64,000 nt of DNA from Aquarana catesbeiana. Lineage: Eukaryota; Chordata; Amphibia; Anura; Ranidae. The position numbers were made by a program, and so were the translations under genes. The stretch lies in NCBI RefSeq assembly GCF_042186555.1, contig NC_133336.1:193499437-193563436 (forward strand), in the 5' to 3' direction. Below the pieces are notes generated by a model. The model was given only the letters and a program-made list of their open reading frames with translations. It had not been told where the DNA came from and did no database searches. Below, piece by piece: positions 21,541 through 32,868 of the stretch. The first letter of the stretch is position 1. Each line of letters starts with the position of its first letter.

Positions 21541-22854
21541 CTAATCTTCCCGCCTTCTTTTTCTGTTGTAATCTTCGTCCAGCTCTCCCTCCTCTCTTCC
21601 TGGGTTTCGTATTTCTCGGGTGGACCCTCCCCTGGTCCCCCCTAAAAAAGAATCATCCAGAAAGCGATCATTATCCTCCAAAGGTTGGAAACTGTTGTAC
21701 ACAGGTACCCCATAATGATCTTGTTGAGGTTTTTCATACCTAACTCTTTGTGGTTTAGGCGAATAATATGCCACCTCCCTTCGTATATCCTCTCTCGGAT
21801 TGGGTGGATAACCCCTCAGAGGAGGTTGATAAGAAGGGGGACCCCTGTAAGGTAAGCGGTTCCCTCTGTAGGGAGTACTATGTTGATACCCATAATTCCT
21901 GCGTTGTCGATATGGAGTACCACCCTGGTATTCATACTGCCTAGGGTAACCAGATGAAGTCTGCTGACCACCCCTGTGCTGGAGGGGAGGATTTGATGGA
22001 TAACCTCTACCATAGTGATTTCCTTCATACTGAGCTCTATTACCATTATCATGATGAATAGGAGCCCCATAGCCCCAATTCCCCTGACCAGGTGGCAGGC
22101 CATTCCTCTCTTCGTTATTTGGTCGCCTCTGTTGATTGTATTGGGGTCTCCTAGGGGGTTGGCGATAAGGTGTATGGGGTGGTATATCGTCCTGGCGATA
22201 CGGGGGATACCCCTTATTATATGGTCTGATGTTCTGCTGTTGCGAATACGGCTGCCCCTGTGGTAGTGCCATATCCCCATTCGTGGCTGCCCCTACTTGT
22301 GGTTGGGCGTTAGCCGTAGTGTTGGACACTAACGTGGATTGCCAACGGAAGACCTGCTTATTCTGATAGTCTTCAAGATCTCTCAAGTATTTTTTCTTCT
22401 TTACATTTTTATTCTCAGTGTCCTTCTTTTGCATATTTCTATGCAACTCCCCCATGAGTCTAGTGTATTCAGAATTATTGATAAAAGGATTAAGCTTGTC
22501 TCTAATATCCTTAATTTGATTCTCTAGGAGTTTCAATTTACGTTGTTTTCTTTTCATAAGGAACTCCATGATCTCCCTTCCTTTACTTGTAAAGAATGCA
22601 TACCACTCCTCTACATCATCATTTCCTAGCAAACCGTCATTGATGGGAACATCCCACCGCAGTTTCCTAGGAACCATACCATCCTTAAGATATTTTTCCA
22701 TAGTAGACTGATCCCACCATATATTACTCTTCTTGTCCATACAATGACCTAATTTCCTAAAAAGTTGCGTTATATCATTATCCTTAGCACTAGAAGTAGA
22801 GAAGAGATCCTCAAGATCAATCTCTCTATTCTCAAAAAAGGCAAAGGGATCCAT
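21541..22854 (-). CDS. PLE A ORF1: coiled-coil, low-complexity probable RNA-binding protein
   Basis: This 437-residue protein starts at MDPFAFFENRE. An upstream in-frame ATG at 22920 lies in duplicated tail sequence and is unlikely to be used. Residues 1-90 are acidic then tryptophan-containing (NIWWDQS, RKLRWDVPIND). About 85-150 is highly charged and helix-prone (KRKQRKLKLLENQIKD), consistent with a coiled coil. From about 165 it becomes Gly/Pro/Gln/Tyr/Arg-rich (PYRQPPRRPQYNQQRR, YRGPPSYQPP). It ends with a basic cluster RKRRRED. This resembles retroelement RNA chaperones by composition only; I know of no named domain. ORF1 of PLE D shares the RWD(V/I)P and end motifs, so the protein is conserved between families. 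Confidence 0.85.
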   Translation of the reverse strand: MDPFAFFENREIDLEDLFSTSSAKDNDITQLFRKLGHCMDKKSNIWWDQSTMEKYLKDGMVPRKLRWDVPINDGLLGNDDVEEWYAFFTSKGREIMEFLMKRKQRKLKLLENQIKDIRDKLNPFINNSEYTRLMGELHRNMQKKDTENKNVKKKKYLRDLEDYQNKQVFRWQSTLVSNTTANAQPQVGAATNGDMALPQGQPYSQQQNIRPYNKGYPPYRQDDIPPHTPYRQPPRRPQYNQQRRPNNEERNGLPPGQGNWGYGAPIHHDNGNRAQYEGNHYGRGYPSNPPLQHRGGQQTSSGYPRQYEYQGGTPYRQRRNYGYQHSTPYRGNRLPYRGPPSYQPPLRGYPPNPREDIRREVAYYSPKPQRVRYEKPQQDHYGVPVYNSFQPLEDNDRFLDDSFLGGTRGGSTREIRNPGREEGELDEDYNRKRRRED

Positions 22855-22886
22855 CAGGCTGCTAGCAAGAATATGAAATGAAATGA

Positions 22887-24142
22887 CCAAAATAAATAAA
22901 AAACCTTGCGAGCCACACACGGGTTAATGCCTTATAAAAATAAAATCAATCATAGGCCAACATCAGCAGCAAACACTAAATCACGTTCCATAATCGTGTA
23001 AGTGAGATATAAAGACAAAAATGTGTCTGCGCTAGATGATAAATAATATTACTAAAAACTAATAATATCAAAAAATATATATAAACATACAATAGTAAGT
23101 GCTAAGTGCAAAAGTGAACATACATATACATCTATGTGCTGCAATAAACTACTGATAAATCAAAAAATAATTGATGGTGCATATATCCACAGTGCAAAGT
23201 GCTATATTAAACATACAAAATGAGTGCCCAATCAGAAGAAAAACAATTATATTCCTCATATAAGTGTTTGAGGTTCAACCAGTGTAAAACCAAAACTGCA
23301 TAAAGTGCTCAAAATAATGTCCATAATCAGTGAAGCTCATCCATCATGTTCTTCAAAAGTGTAACACCATAAAACATGCCTTAGTGCCCTCCAGCGATCC
23401 CCATAAGCATAAGCGCTCACCTTCCAGCGTGTGACACAGTGTTTAAACTATGTCAAAAAGCGCTTTGGAGCCACTCCTGTGCTCAAATGGAATCAGCTGT
23501 GTGGACCTCCAATACTCCCAATCATGATTTTATGTAAGAAAAAAGAGACTCCATAGCGCAATACAGTTTAACAATAAACAATATTTATTAAAATGTATAT
23601 GGGACTCACCCCTTGCAGGGGTACTCACATGCTACAGGTGCGTCAGTGCACCCTTCTATATAAGCATAGATCAGCCGATCGTAACGGTATGGCGTGCGGT
23701 GCGGTGTGTGCCTCCAGATCTCCTGCTCTCTCTCTCTGCTGACAGCTCCGTCCAGGCCCCTCCCCTACGCGTGTTCGGCACCGGGATCACGTGCCTTCAT
23801 CAGGGGGATATGATTGGACGGACGCTCTAGGCACAATATATAGTCTCGGCGGCCATTTTGCCTAAGACCGCAGACACAACTAGTGACAGAATTGCAGTTG
23901 TGGTTATAGCGGCCATTTTCCCTAAGGCCGTACAGCGAATTGGCAGCAGGATGCTGTTATATTTATCAATAGCTGACAATCGAAAAACAGCAACTGTCAA
24001 TCATGCTAATTAAGGTGTAAGAAAATTTAGAGGTCAACAATATGATTATAAAGATGAATATTGACTATATATAAATAAATATATGGATGTATATAAAAAA
24101 CTAACAAGGTAAATAATATAAAATCCAGGACGGAGCCGCCAG
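22887..24142 (-). repeat. Second copy of the PLE tail, inverted in front of PLE B (pseudo-LTR)
   Basis: This is a direct repeat of 17431-18686 (offset 5456). Relative to PLE B, which it precedes on the plus strand, it is the 3' tail in reverse orientation. Inverted terminal copies of the tail (pLTRs) are a known feature of Penelope-like elements. It joins directly to the base before ORF1 (GCCAG|CCTGATGG), omitting the roughly 30-base leader present in copy A. Confidence 0.85.
23747..23823 (-). ncRNA. Hammerhead-like motif in the inverted pLTR of PLE B
   Basis: This is an exact positional copy of 18291-18367 (offset 5456), with the same stems and the same two departures from consensus. Confidence 0.5.
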
Positions 24143-24146
24143 CCTG

Positions 24147-25460
24147 ATGGATCCCTTTGCCTTTTTTGAGAATAGAGAGATTGATCTTGAGGATCTCTTC
24201 TCTACTTCTAGTGCTAAGGATAATGATATAACGCAACTTTTTAGGAAATTAGGTCATTGTATGGACAAGAAGAGTAATATATGGTGGGATCAGTCTACTA
24301 TGGAAAAATATCTTAAGGATGGTATGGTTCCTAGGAAACTGCGGTGGGATGTTCCCATCAATGACGGTTTGCTAGGAAATGATGATGTAGAGGAGTGGTA
24401 TGCATTCTTTACAAGTAAAGGAAGGGAGATCATGGAGTTCCTTATGAAAAGAAAACAACGTAAATTGAAACTCCTAGAGAATCAAATTAAGGATATTAGA
24501 GACAAGCTTAATCCTTTTATCAATAATTCTGAATACACTAGACTCATGGGGGAGTTGCATAGAAATATGCAAAAGAAGGACACTGAGAATAAAAATGTAA
24601 AGAAGAAAAAATACTTGAGAGATCTTGAAGACTATCAGAATAAGCAGGTCTTCCGTTGGCAATCCACGTTAGTGTCCAACACTACGGCTAACGCCCAACC
24701 ACAAGTAGGGGCAGCCACGAATGGGGATATGGCACTACCACAGGGGCAGCCGTATTCGCAACAGCAGAACATCAGACCATATAATAAGGGGTATCCCCCG
24801 TATCGCCAGGACGATATACCACCCCATACACCTTATCGCCAACCCCCTAGGAGACCCCAATACAATCAACAGAGGCGACCAAATAACGAAGAGAGGAATG
24901 GCCTGCCACCTGGTCAGGGGAATTGGGGCTATGGGGCTCCTATTCATCATGATAATGGTAATAGAGCTCAGTATGAAGGAAATCACTATGGTAGAGGTTA
25001 TCCATCAAATCCTCCCCTCCAGCACAGGGGTGGTCAGCAGACTTCATCTGGTTACCCTAGGCAGTATGAATACCAGGGTGGTACTCCATATCGACAACGC
25101 AGGAATTATGGGTATCAACATAGTACTCCCTACAGAGGGAACCGCTTACCTTACAGGGGTCCCCCTTCTTATCAACCTCCTCTGAGGGGTTATCCACCCA
25201 ATCCGAGAGAGGATATACGAAGGGAGGTGGCATATTATTCGCCTAAACCACAAAGAGTTAGGTATGAAAAACCTCAACAAGATCATTATGGGGTACCTGT
25301 GTACAACAGTTTCCAACCTTTGGAGGATAATGATCGCTTTCTGGATGATTCTTTTTTAGGGGGGACCAGGGGAGGGTCCACCCGAGAAATACGAAACCCA
25401 GGAAGAGAGGAGGGAGAGCTGGACGAAGATTACAACAGAAAAAGAAGGCGGGAAGATTAG
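24147..25460 (+). CDS. PLE B ORF1
   Basis: The 437-residue protein is the same as ORF1 of copy A, read on the opposite strand of the palindrome. ATG is at 24147, four bases after the junction with the inverted pLTR, so any leader must come from the pLTR. The domain layout is as in copy A: an acidic N-terminus with WW residues, a charged helical centre, then a G/P/Q/Y/R-rich half. The stop at 25460 lies 17 bases before the first listed ORF2 codon. ORF2 overlaps in the -1 frame. Confidence 0.85.
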   Translation: MDPFAFFENREIDLEDLFSTSSAKDNDITQLFRKLGHCMDKKSNIWWDQSTMEKYLKDGMVPRKLRWDVPINDGLLGNDDVEEWYAFFTSKGREIMEFLMKRKQRKLKLLENQIKDIRDKLNPFINNSEYTRLMGELHRNMQKKDTENKNVKKKKYLRDLEDYQNKQVFRWQSTLVSNTTANAQPQVGAATNGDMALPQGQPYSQQQNIRPYNKGYPPYRQDDIPPHTPYRQPPRRPQYNQQRRPNNEERNGLPPGQGNWGYGAPIHHDNGNRAQYEGNHYGRGYPSNPPLQHRGGQQTSSGYPRQYEYQGGTPYRQRRNYGYQHSTPYRGNRLPYRGPPSYQPPLRGYPPNPREDIRREVAYYSPKPQRVRYEKPQQDHYGVPVYNSFQPLEDNDRFLDDSFLGGTRGGSTREIRNPGREEGELDEDYNRKRRRED

Positions 25461-25477
25461 GACAAGGAATATTTAAT

Positions 25478-27722
25478 TTGAGTGGATTAGAGTTATCAAG
25501 AGAGGAATTACTGGTTTTGGATAAGGGTATTAAATATGCCCCGAAAAAAGGTCTCAATAAATTTGACACTTACGTTGGCGTTCAAAAGTTAATCAGAAAA
25601 CTCAACATTAAGAAGTATTATGCCCTTAACCCTGTTGAAAGGACCATCACCAACCATCGATTTACCCATTTAAGGAACCACTCCGTCTTTAATCCCTATT
25701 TATCCAATAATAAGTATGTTGATTTATTCAAAAAATTGGTTACTACTGAATTGGAACAATTACCGGTTAAGAAGGTGTATGAACATAAGGACCTGAAGAG
25801 AGGAATGGACCTATTGAGAAATAGAAAGGACATCGTGGTTAGACCGGCTGACAAAGGGGGGGGGGTTGTTGTTCTCTCACTACAACAATATAAGGATGAG
25901 ATGGAGAGAATATTGAGTGATACGGAAACGTATCAACTACTCAATAGTAACCCCTCCAAATCCTGTAAGAACGTATTGGAAAGCATTATCAAATATGGAA
26001 ATGATGAAGGCTATTTGAATAAACATGAAGCCAAATATTTGATCCCGACTGTCGGCAGGTTGCCAGTGATATACTACTTGCCCAAGATCCACAAAGACAG
26101 CGTAAATCCACCCGGTAGACCGATAGTGAGTGGGATTGATTCCCTCACCTCTAGATTGGGGGAGTATATCGATGTCCATCTGCAACCCTTAGTGAAGAAG
26201 ACCAAAGCCTATCTCAAGGACACTAAACACACCTTGCAGCTCTTGAATGAGTGCACCGTACATGAGAATATGATCATGGCAACAGGCGATGTAGCCTCAT
26301 TATATACTAATATCGACCATGAGGGTGCCCTAAATGCTGTTAAATGGGCCTTAGAGAGGGAAGATTCGGTTGATGAGGGCTTCGTGACCTTCCTTTTGAA
26401 AAGCTTGGACTTTTGTTTGCGTAACAATTTTTTTTGGTACGACAATAAGATATACCTACAGAAGAAGGGTGTAGCTATGGGCGCCAAGTTCGCCCCGAGT
26501 GTGGCGAACCTGTATATGGCGAAATGGGAGGAGGAAGGAATTTTGAGTGGTGAGGATGAGAGGATTTTATTATATAGGAGATTTATTGATGATCTTTTAA
26601 TTATTTGGAAGGGTGATAGGGAAGGATTGATGGAGCTATTAGATTCCATGAATGTTAATGATCACAACATTTCTCTTACTTGGGATGTCAGCGGAGATAG
26701 TATACATTTCCTAGATTTGGAAATTTTTAATACCAATGAGGGTATCATCACCAAATCCTTCTTTAAAGCCACGGATCGCAATTCATACATCCCGATTACA
26801 AGCTGTCACCACAAACCTTGGTTGAGTAACATTCCTAGAGGGCAGTTTACCAGGATGCGAAGGAATTGCATGAAAGCTGAGGACTATAGAGCCCAATCCG
26901 ATCAATTAAGCGCTATGTTCATTGAGAAGGGGTACCAAAAGGCGTTTTTAGAGAGAGAAAGGAGTGTGGTTGGACGCCTGAGTAGGGAAGACCTACTAAG
27001 GGATAACACCAGGGCATTGGATGAGGGTAACAATGAGGGCATTAACGTTGTTCTGGATTATTCTATACAGAGTCATGAAGTAAAGGGGATTATTTGTAAA
27101 TACTGGGACGTGTTGAAGCAAGATACTCATCTCAAGGGTGTACTCCCGGACAAACCCAAAATTGTCTTTAAGAGGGCCCCTAATTTACGTGACAAGTTGG
27201 TACACAATGTAGTAGAACCACCCCCCCCCAAAGCCCAAAATGTTTTGGGACTTAAAAGGATTTTACAGCTGTGGCAGGTGCTACGGCTGTATTAGAACTC
27301 CAGGCAATACTAGAAGGATAAAGGAGTTTGTGGATCCGAGGAATAATTTATCTTATACCATTAGGGATTTTATATCATGTGATACCGTTGGAGTTATTTA
27401 TGCTTTGAAATGCCCATGTAATTTGATCTATGTAGGACGTACTACTAGGGCTCTGAAAGACCGCATAGAGGAGCACGTGAGGCATATACAGAAGGGGTCT
27501 GATAAGCATAATCTATATGTGCACTTTAAAAGGATGCACAATCAGAGCACTGCTGGTTTAAAATTTTGGGGATTGGAAGCGCCTAAACGCCACTGGAGGG
27601 GCTCGAATTTCACCAGAGAGATAAGCAAACGTGAATCCTGGTGGATACACCAGCTTGGCTCCTTGGCGCCTGGGGGACTTAATAGAGAATTCGACCTTAA
27701 ATGCTTTCTTAGTAATTATTGA
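25478..27722 (+). pseudogene. PLE B ORF2 with a frameshift at a C run
   Basis: Sequence and motifs match copy A ORF2, apart from an RNCMKAEDY variant (RNCTKAEDY in A and C). The C run at 27221-27229 has nine C instead of eight. This shifts the frame between the reverse transcriptase and the cysteine/GIY-YIG part. The second half is open from about 27240 to the stop at 27722. The polypeptide before the shift holds a complete reverse transcriptase. The extra base could be a sequencing or polishing error in a homopolymer. Confidence 0.88.
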
Positions 27723-28190
27723 TGATATTTGGGGTATCTACATATTTCATAGTATTATTTTCCCCACGTTCCCCTTCACGTATTAACCTTTGGGGTTTGC
27801 GCACATCTTCCAGTCTGGTAAATGTACTGACAGCGTAACATAAAGGAATAGAATACAAAAACTAAAGCAGGATTATTAAAGGAAAACTCTACTTTTATTG
27901 TACAACATATCACACATGTTTGCCAAAGAAAAGTTTAATCTGGAATTGGGCTTTTAAAAATAAATTAAGTCTAACATAGCATAGAGATTACACAAAGATT
28001 TCTACTGACTCAGAATTCTAATTTGAACAGGAAGGAAGATGTATAGAGACCGGACTTGTTGTGGCCAGTGATGATAGATTAGATCTCAGTCAGGCCTGTT
28101 TGTGGGTATAAGAAGCGAGCGGTGTCAGATGTCTTCGGCATTGTGGTTTGCAAAGACATTTTGTATGTACAGTAAAATACTATGAGGATA

Positions 28191-29060
28191 CAGTGCCTTG
28201 AAAAAGTATTCATACCCCTTGACATTTTCCACATTTTGTCATGTTACAACCAAAAACGTAAATGTATTTTATTGGGATTTTATGTGATAGACCAACACAA
28301 AGTGGCCCATAATTGTGAAATGGAAGTAAAATTATAAATGTTTTCTCAAATTATTTACAAATAAATATATGAAAAGTGTGGGGGGGGGGTGTGCATTTGT
28401 ATTCAGCCCCCTTTACTCTGATACCCCTAACTAAAATCTAGTGGAACCAATTGCCTTCAAAAGTCACTCAATTAATAAATAGAGTCCTTCTGTGTGTAAT
28501 TGAATCTCAGAATAAATACAGCTGTTCTGTGAAGCCCTCAGAGGTTTGTTAGAGAATCTTAGTGAACAAGCAGCATCATGAAGGCCAAGGAACACACCAG
28601 ACAGGTCAGGGATAAAGTTGTGGAGATGTTTAAAGCAGGGTTAGGTTATAAATAAATATCTCAAGCTTTGAACATCTCACAGAGCACTGTTCAATCCATC
28701 ATCCGAAAATGGAAAGAGTATGGCACACCTGCAAACCTACCAAGACATGGCCGTCCACCTAAAGTGAAAGGCCAGGCAAGGAGAGCATTCATCAGAGAAG
28801 AAGCCAAGGCGCCCATGGTAAATCTGGAGGAGCTGCAGAGATCCACAGCTCAGGTGGGAGAATCTGTCCACAGGACAACAATTAGTCGTGCTCTCCACAA
28901 ATCTGCCCTTTATGGAAGAGTGGCAAGAAGAAAGCCATTGTTGAAAGAAAGCCATAAGATGTCCCATTTGCAGTTTGCGAGGAACCATGTGGGGGACACA
29001 GCAAACATGTGGAAGAAGGTGCTCTGGTCAGATGAGACCAAAATTTAACTTTTTGGCTTT
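28191..29060 (+). mobile_element. Tc1 right half, inverted duplicate copy
   Basis: This is the reverse complement of about 14840-15709. The inverted end CAGTGCCTTGAAAAAG starts at 28191. The copy stops where the piggyBac sequence begins, exactly as in the left arm, so the piggyBac insertion preceded the duplication. Confidence 0.88.
28579..29048 (+). pseudogene. Tc1 transposase N-terminal piece, duplicate
   Basis: Same protein as 14852-15322 on the other strand: ATG at 28579, the same in-frame stop in the helix-turn-helix region, then NISQSTVQSIIRKW and VLWSDETKI. One residue differs (QSTVQS here, QSSVQS in the left arm), so the arms have diverged slightly. Confidence 0.83.
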
Positions 29061-29061
29061 A

Positions 29062-29307
29062 ACCACTTGCCGACCGCCTAACGCACATATACGGCGGCAG
29101 AATGGCACGGGCAGGCAGAATCACGTACCTGTACGTGATCTGCCTCCCGCGGGCGGGGGGTCCGATCGGACCCCCCCCCCGGTGCCAGCGGCGGTCGGCA
29201 TTTGACTGGGAGCGTCGGGAGGCGAGGGGGAGACCATCCGATCGTGGCCCCCCCTCGCGATCGCTCCCAGCCAATCGGAATCCTCCCCTGCCTGTGTGTA
29301 GTTTCAC
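29062..29307. mobile_element. piggyBac right-terminal fragment, duplicate
   Basis: TTAACCACTTGCCGACCGCC and the following GC-rich palindrome copy the last 245 bases of the piggyBac element. The fragment ends at the rearrangement junction. Confidence 0.85.
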
Positions 29308-30606
29308 TTTTTTGAGAATAGAGAGATTGATCTTGAGGATCTCTTCTCTACTTCTAGTGCTAAGGATAATGATATAACGCAACTTTTTAGGAAATTAGGT
29401 CATTGTATGGACAAGAAGAGTAATATATGGTGGGATCAGTCTACTATGGAAAAATATCTTAAGGATGGTATGGTTCCTAGGAAACTGCGGTGGGATGTTC
29501 CCATCAATGACGGTTTGCTAGGAAATGATGATGTAGAGGAGTGGTATGCATTCTTTACAAGTAAAGGAAGGGAGATCATGGAGTTCCTTATGAAAAGAAA
29601 ACAACGTAAATTGAAACTCCTAGAGAATCAAATTAAGGATATTAGAGACAAGCTTAATCCTTTTATCAATAATTCTGAATACACTAGACTCATGGGGGAG
29701 TTGCATAGAAATATGCAAAAGAAGGACACTGAGAATAAAAATGTAAAGAAGAAAAAATACTTGAGAGATCTTGAAGACTATCAGAATAAGCAGGTCTTCC
29801 GTTGGCAATCCACGTTAGTGTCCAACACTACGGCTAACGCCCAACCACAAGTAGGGGCAGCCACGAATGGGGATATGGCACTACCACAGGGGCAGCCGTA
29901 TTCGCAACAGCAGAACATCAGACCATATAATAAGGGGTATCCCCCGTATCGCCAGGACGATATACCACCCCATACACCTTATCGCCAACCCCCTAGGAGA
30001 CCCCAATACAATCAACAGAGGCGACCAAATAACGAAGAGAGGAATGGCCTGCCACCTGGTCAGGGGAATTGGGGCTATGGGGCTCCTATTCATCATGATA
30101 ATGGTAATAGAGCTCAGTATGAAGGAAATCACTATGGTAGAGGTTATCCATCAAATCCTCCCCTCCAGCACAGGGGTGGTCAGCAGACTTCATCTGGTTA
30201 CCCTAGGCAGTATGAATACCAGGGTGGTACTCCATATCGACAACGCAGGAATTATGGGTATCAACATAGTACTCCCTACAGAGGGAACCGCTTACCTTAC
30301 AGGGGTCCCCCTTCTTATCAACCTCCTCTGAGGGGTTATCCACCCAATCCGAGAGAGGATATACGAAGGGAGGTGGCATATTATTCGCCTAAACCACAAA
30401 GAGTTAGGTATGAAAAACCTCAACAAGATCATTATGGGGTACCTGTGTACAACAGTTTCCAACCTTTGGAGGATAATGATCGCTTTCTGGATGATTCTTT
30501 TTTAGGGGGGACCAGGGGAGGGTCCACCCGAGAAATACGAAACCCAGGAAGAGAGGAGGGAGAGCTGGACGAAGATTACAACAGAAAAAGAAGGCGGGAA
30601 GATTAG
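29308..30606 (+). pseudogene. PLE C ORF1, start codon lost
   Basis: The frame begins at FFENREID. The initiating MDPFA codons are replaced by piggyBac sequence, with an in-frame TAG at 29299. The first usable ATG is at 29407 (MDKKSNIWW), giving 399 residues and losing the acidic N-terminus. The rest is identical in layout to copy A ORF1. Confidence 0.88.
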
Positions 30607-30623
30607 GACAAGGAATATTTAAT

Positions 30624-32868
30624 TTGAGTGGATTAGAGTTATCAAGAGAGGAATTACTGGTTTTGGATAAGGGTATTAAATATGCCCCGAAAAAAGGTCT
30701 CAATAAATTTGACACTTACGTTGGCGTTCAAAAGTTAATCAGAAAACTCAACATTAAGAAGTATTATGCCCTTAACCCTGTTGAAAGGACCATCACCAAC
30801 CATCGATTTACCCATTTAAGGAACCACTCCGTCTTTAATCCCTATTTATCCAATAATAAGTATGTTGATTTATTCAAAAAATTGGTTACTACTGAATTGG
30901 AACAATTACCGGTTAAGAAGGTGTATGAACATAAGGACCTGAAGAGAGGAATGGACCTATTGAGAAATAGAAAGGACATCGTGGTTAGACCGGCTGACAA
31001 AGGGGGGGGGGTTGTTGTTCTCTCACTACAACAATATAAGGATGAGATGGAGAGAATATTGAGTGATACGGAAACGTATCAACTACTCAATAGTAACCCC
31101 TCCAAATCCTGTAAGAACGTATTGGAAAGCATTATCAAATATGGAAATGATGAAGGCTATTTGAATAAACATGAAGCCAAATATTTGATTCCGACTGTCG
31201 GCAGGTTGCCAGTGATATACTACTTGCCCAAGATCCACAAAGACAGCGTAAATCCACCCGGTAGACCGATAGTGAGTGGGATTGATTCCCTCACCTCTAG
31301 ATTGGGGGAGTATATCGATGTCCATCTGCAACCCTTAGTGAAGAAGACCAAAGCCTATCTCAAGGACACTAAACACACCTTGCAGCTCTTGAATGAGTGC
31401 ACCGTACATGAGAATATGATCATGGCAACAGGCGATGTAGCCTCATTATATACTAATATCGACCATGAGGGTGCCCTAAATGCTGTTAAATGGGCCTTAG
31501 AGAGGGAAGATTCGGTTGATGAGGGCTTCGTGACCTTCCTTTTGAAAAGCTTGGACTTTTGTTTGCGTAACAATTTTTTTTGGTACGACAATAAGATATA
31601 CCTACAGAAGAAGGGTGTAGCTATGGGCGCCAAGTTCGCCCCGAGTGTGGCGAACCTGTATATGGCGAAATGGGAGGAGGAAGGAATTTTGAGTGGTGAG
31701 GATGAGAGGATTTTATTATATAGGAGATTTATTGATGATCTTTTAATTATTTGGAAGGGTGATAGGGAAGGATTGATGGAGCTATTAGATTCCATGAATG
31801 TTAATGATCACAACATTTCTCTTACTTGGGATGTCAGCGGAGATAGTATACATTTCCTAGATTTGGAAATTTTTAATACCAATGAGGGTATCATCACCAA
31901 ATCCTTCTTTAAAGCCACGGATCGCAATTCATACATCCCGATTACAAGCTGTCACCACAAACCTTGGTTGAGTAACATTCCTAGAGGGCAGTTTACCAGG
32001 ATGCGAAGGAATTGCACGAAAGCTGAGGACTATAGAGCCCAATCCGATCAATTAAGCGCTATGTTCATTGAGAAGGGGTACCAAAAGGCGTTTTTAGAGA
32101 GAGAAAGGAGTGTGGTTGGACGCCTGAGTAGGGAAGACCTACTAAGGGATAACACCAGGGCATTGGATGAGGGTAACAATGAGGGCATTAACGTTGTTCT
32201 GGATTATTCTATACAGAGTCATGAAGTAAAGGGGATTATTTGTAAATACTGGGACGTGTTGAAGCAAGATACTCATCTCAAGGGTGTACTCCCGGACAAA
32301 CCCAAAATTGTCTTTAAGAGGGCCCCTAATTTACGTGACAAGTTGGTACACAATGTAGTAGAACCACCCCCCCCCAAAGCCCAAAATGTTTTGGGACTTA
32401 AAAGGATTTTACAGCTGTGGCAGGTGCTACGGCTGTATTAGAACTCCAGGCAATACTAGAAGGATAAAGGAGTTTGTGGATCCGAGGAATAATTTATCTT
32501 ATACCATTAGGGATTTTATATCATGTGATACCGTTGGAGTTATTTATGCTTTGAAATGCCCATGTAATTTGATCTATGTAGGACGTACTACTAGGGCTCT
32601 GAAAGACCGCATAGAGGAGCACGTGAGGCATATACAGAAGGGGTCTGATAAGCATAATCTATATGTGCACTTTAAAAGGATGCACAATCAGAGCACTGCT
32701 GGTTTAAAATTTTGGGGATTGGAAGCGCCTAAACGCCACTGGAGGGGCTCGAATTTCACCAGAGAGATAAGCAAACGTGAATCCTGGTGGATACACCAGC
32801 TTGGCTCCTTGGCGCCTGGGGGACTTAATAGAGAATTCGACCTTAAATGCTTTCTTAGTAATTATTGA
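30624..32868 (+). pseudogene. PLE C ORF2 with the same C-run frameshift as copy B
   Basis: It is open for 605 codons from 30624 through the whole reverse transcriptase, then shifted at the nine-C run at 32367-32375. The cysteine motif and GIY-YIG domain are open from 32386 to 32868. The shared nine-C allele groups B with C against A. The residue at the T/M polymorphism agrees with A. Confidence 0.88.

Larger units (their letters stand above)
17431..22886 (-). mobile_element. Penelope-like element copy A (Neptune-like), minus strand
   Basis: On the minus strand the order is a short 5' leader, ORF1 (22854-21541), ORF2 (21523-19280), and a long AT-rich 3' tail down to 17431 with a hammerhead-like motif. 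The reverse transcriptase joined to a C-terminal GIY-YIG nuclease defines Penelope-like elements. The cysteine motif between the domains and the upstream ORF1 suggest the Neptune group. Both frames are open, which makes this the best-preserved copy in the window. The tail (17431-18686) recurs as a direct repeat at 22887-24142. Confidence 0.9.
14593..29307. repeat. Giant imperfect palindrome (left arm 14593-22856, right arm 24145-29307)
   Basis: Positions 19220-22856 are the reverse complement of 24145-27781 (coordinate sum 47001), and 14593-16114 of 27786-29307 (sum about 43900). The right arm is one continuous inverted copy of the left arm with about 3.1 kb (16115-19219) missing. A spacer at 22857-24144 separates the arms. 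The arms differ at only a few positions, so the event is recent or an assembly artefact. Confidence 0.9.
27782..29307 (-). repeat. Inverted duplicate of 14593-16114 between PLE B and PLE C
   Basis: The junction CCTTCACG|TATTAACC at 27780 joins the PLE tail to sequence lying near 16114. Continuing right, the order is unassigned flank, a Tc1 end with TA-CAGTGCCTTG at 28189-28200, the Tc1 N-terminal half, and the piggyBac right end. At 29305-29308 it jumps into ORF1 of PLE C, with a few shared bases (CTTTTTT) at most. Confidence 0.88.

Noticed and set aside
22857..22920. Upstream extension of PLE A ORF1 to an ATG at 22920 with a hydrophobic, signal-peptide-like start
   Set aside because: The extension is translated from the inverted tail and leader. 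Copies B and C do not have it, and MDPFAFF is the shared start.
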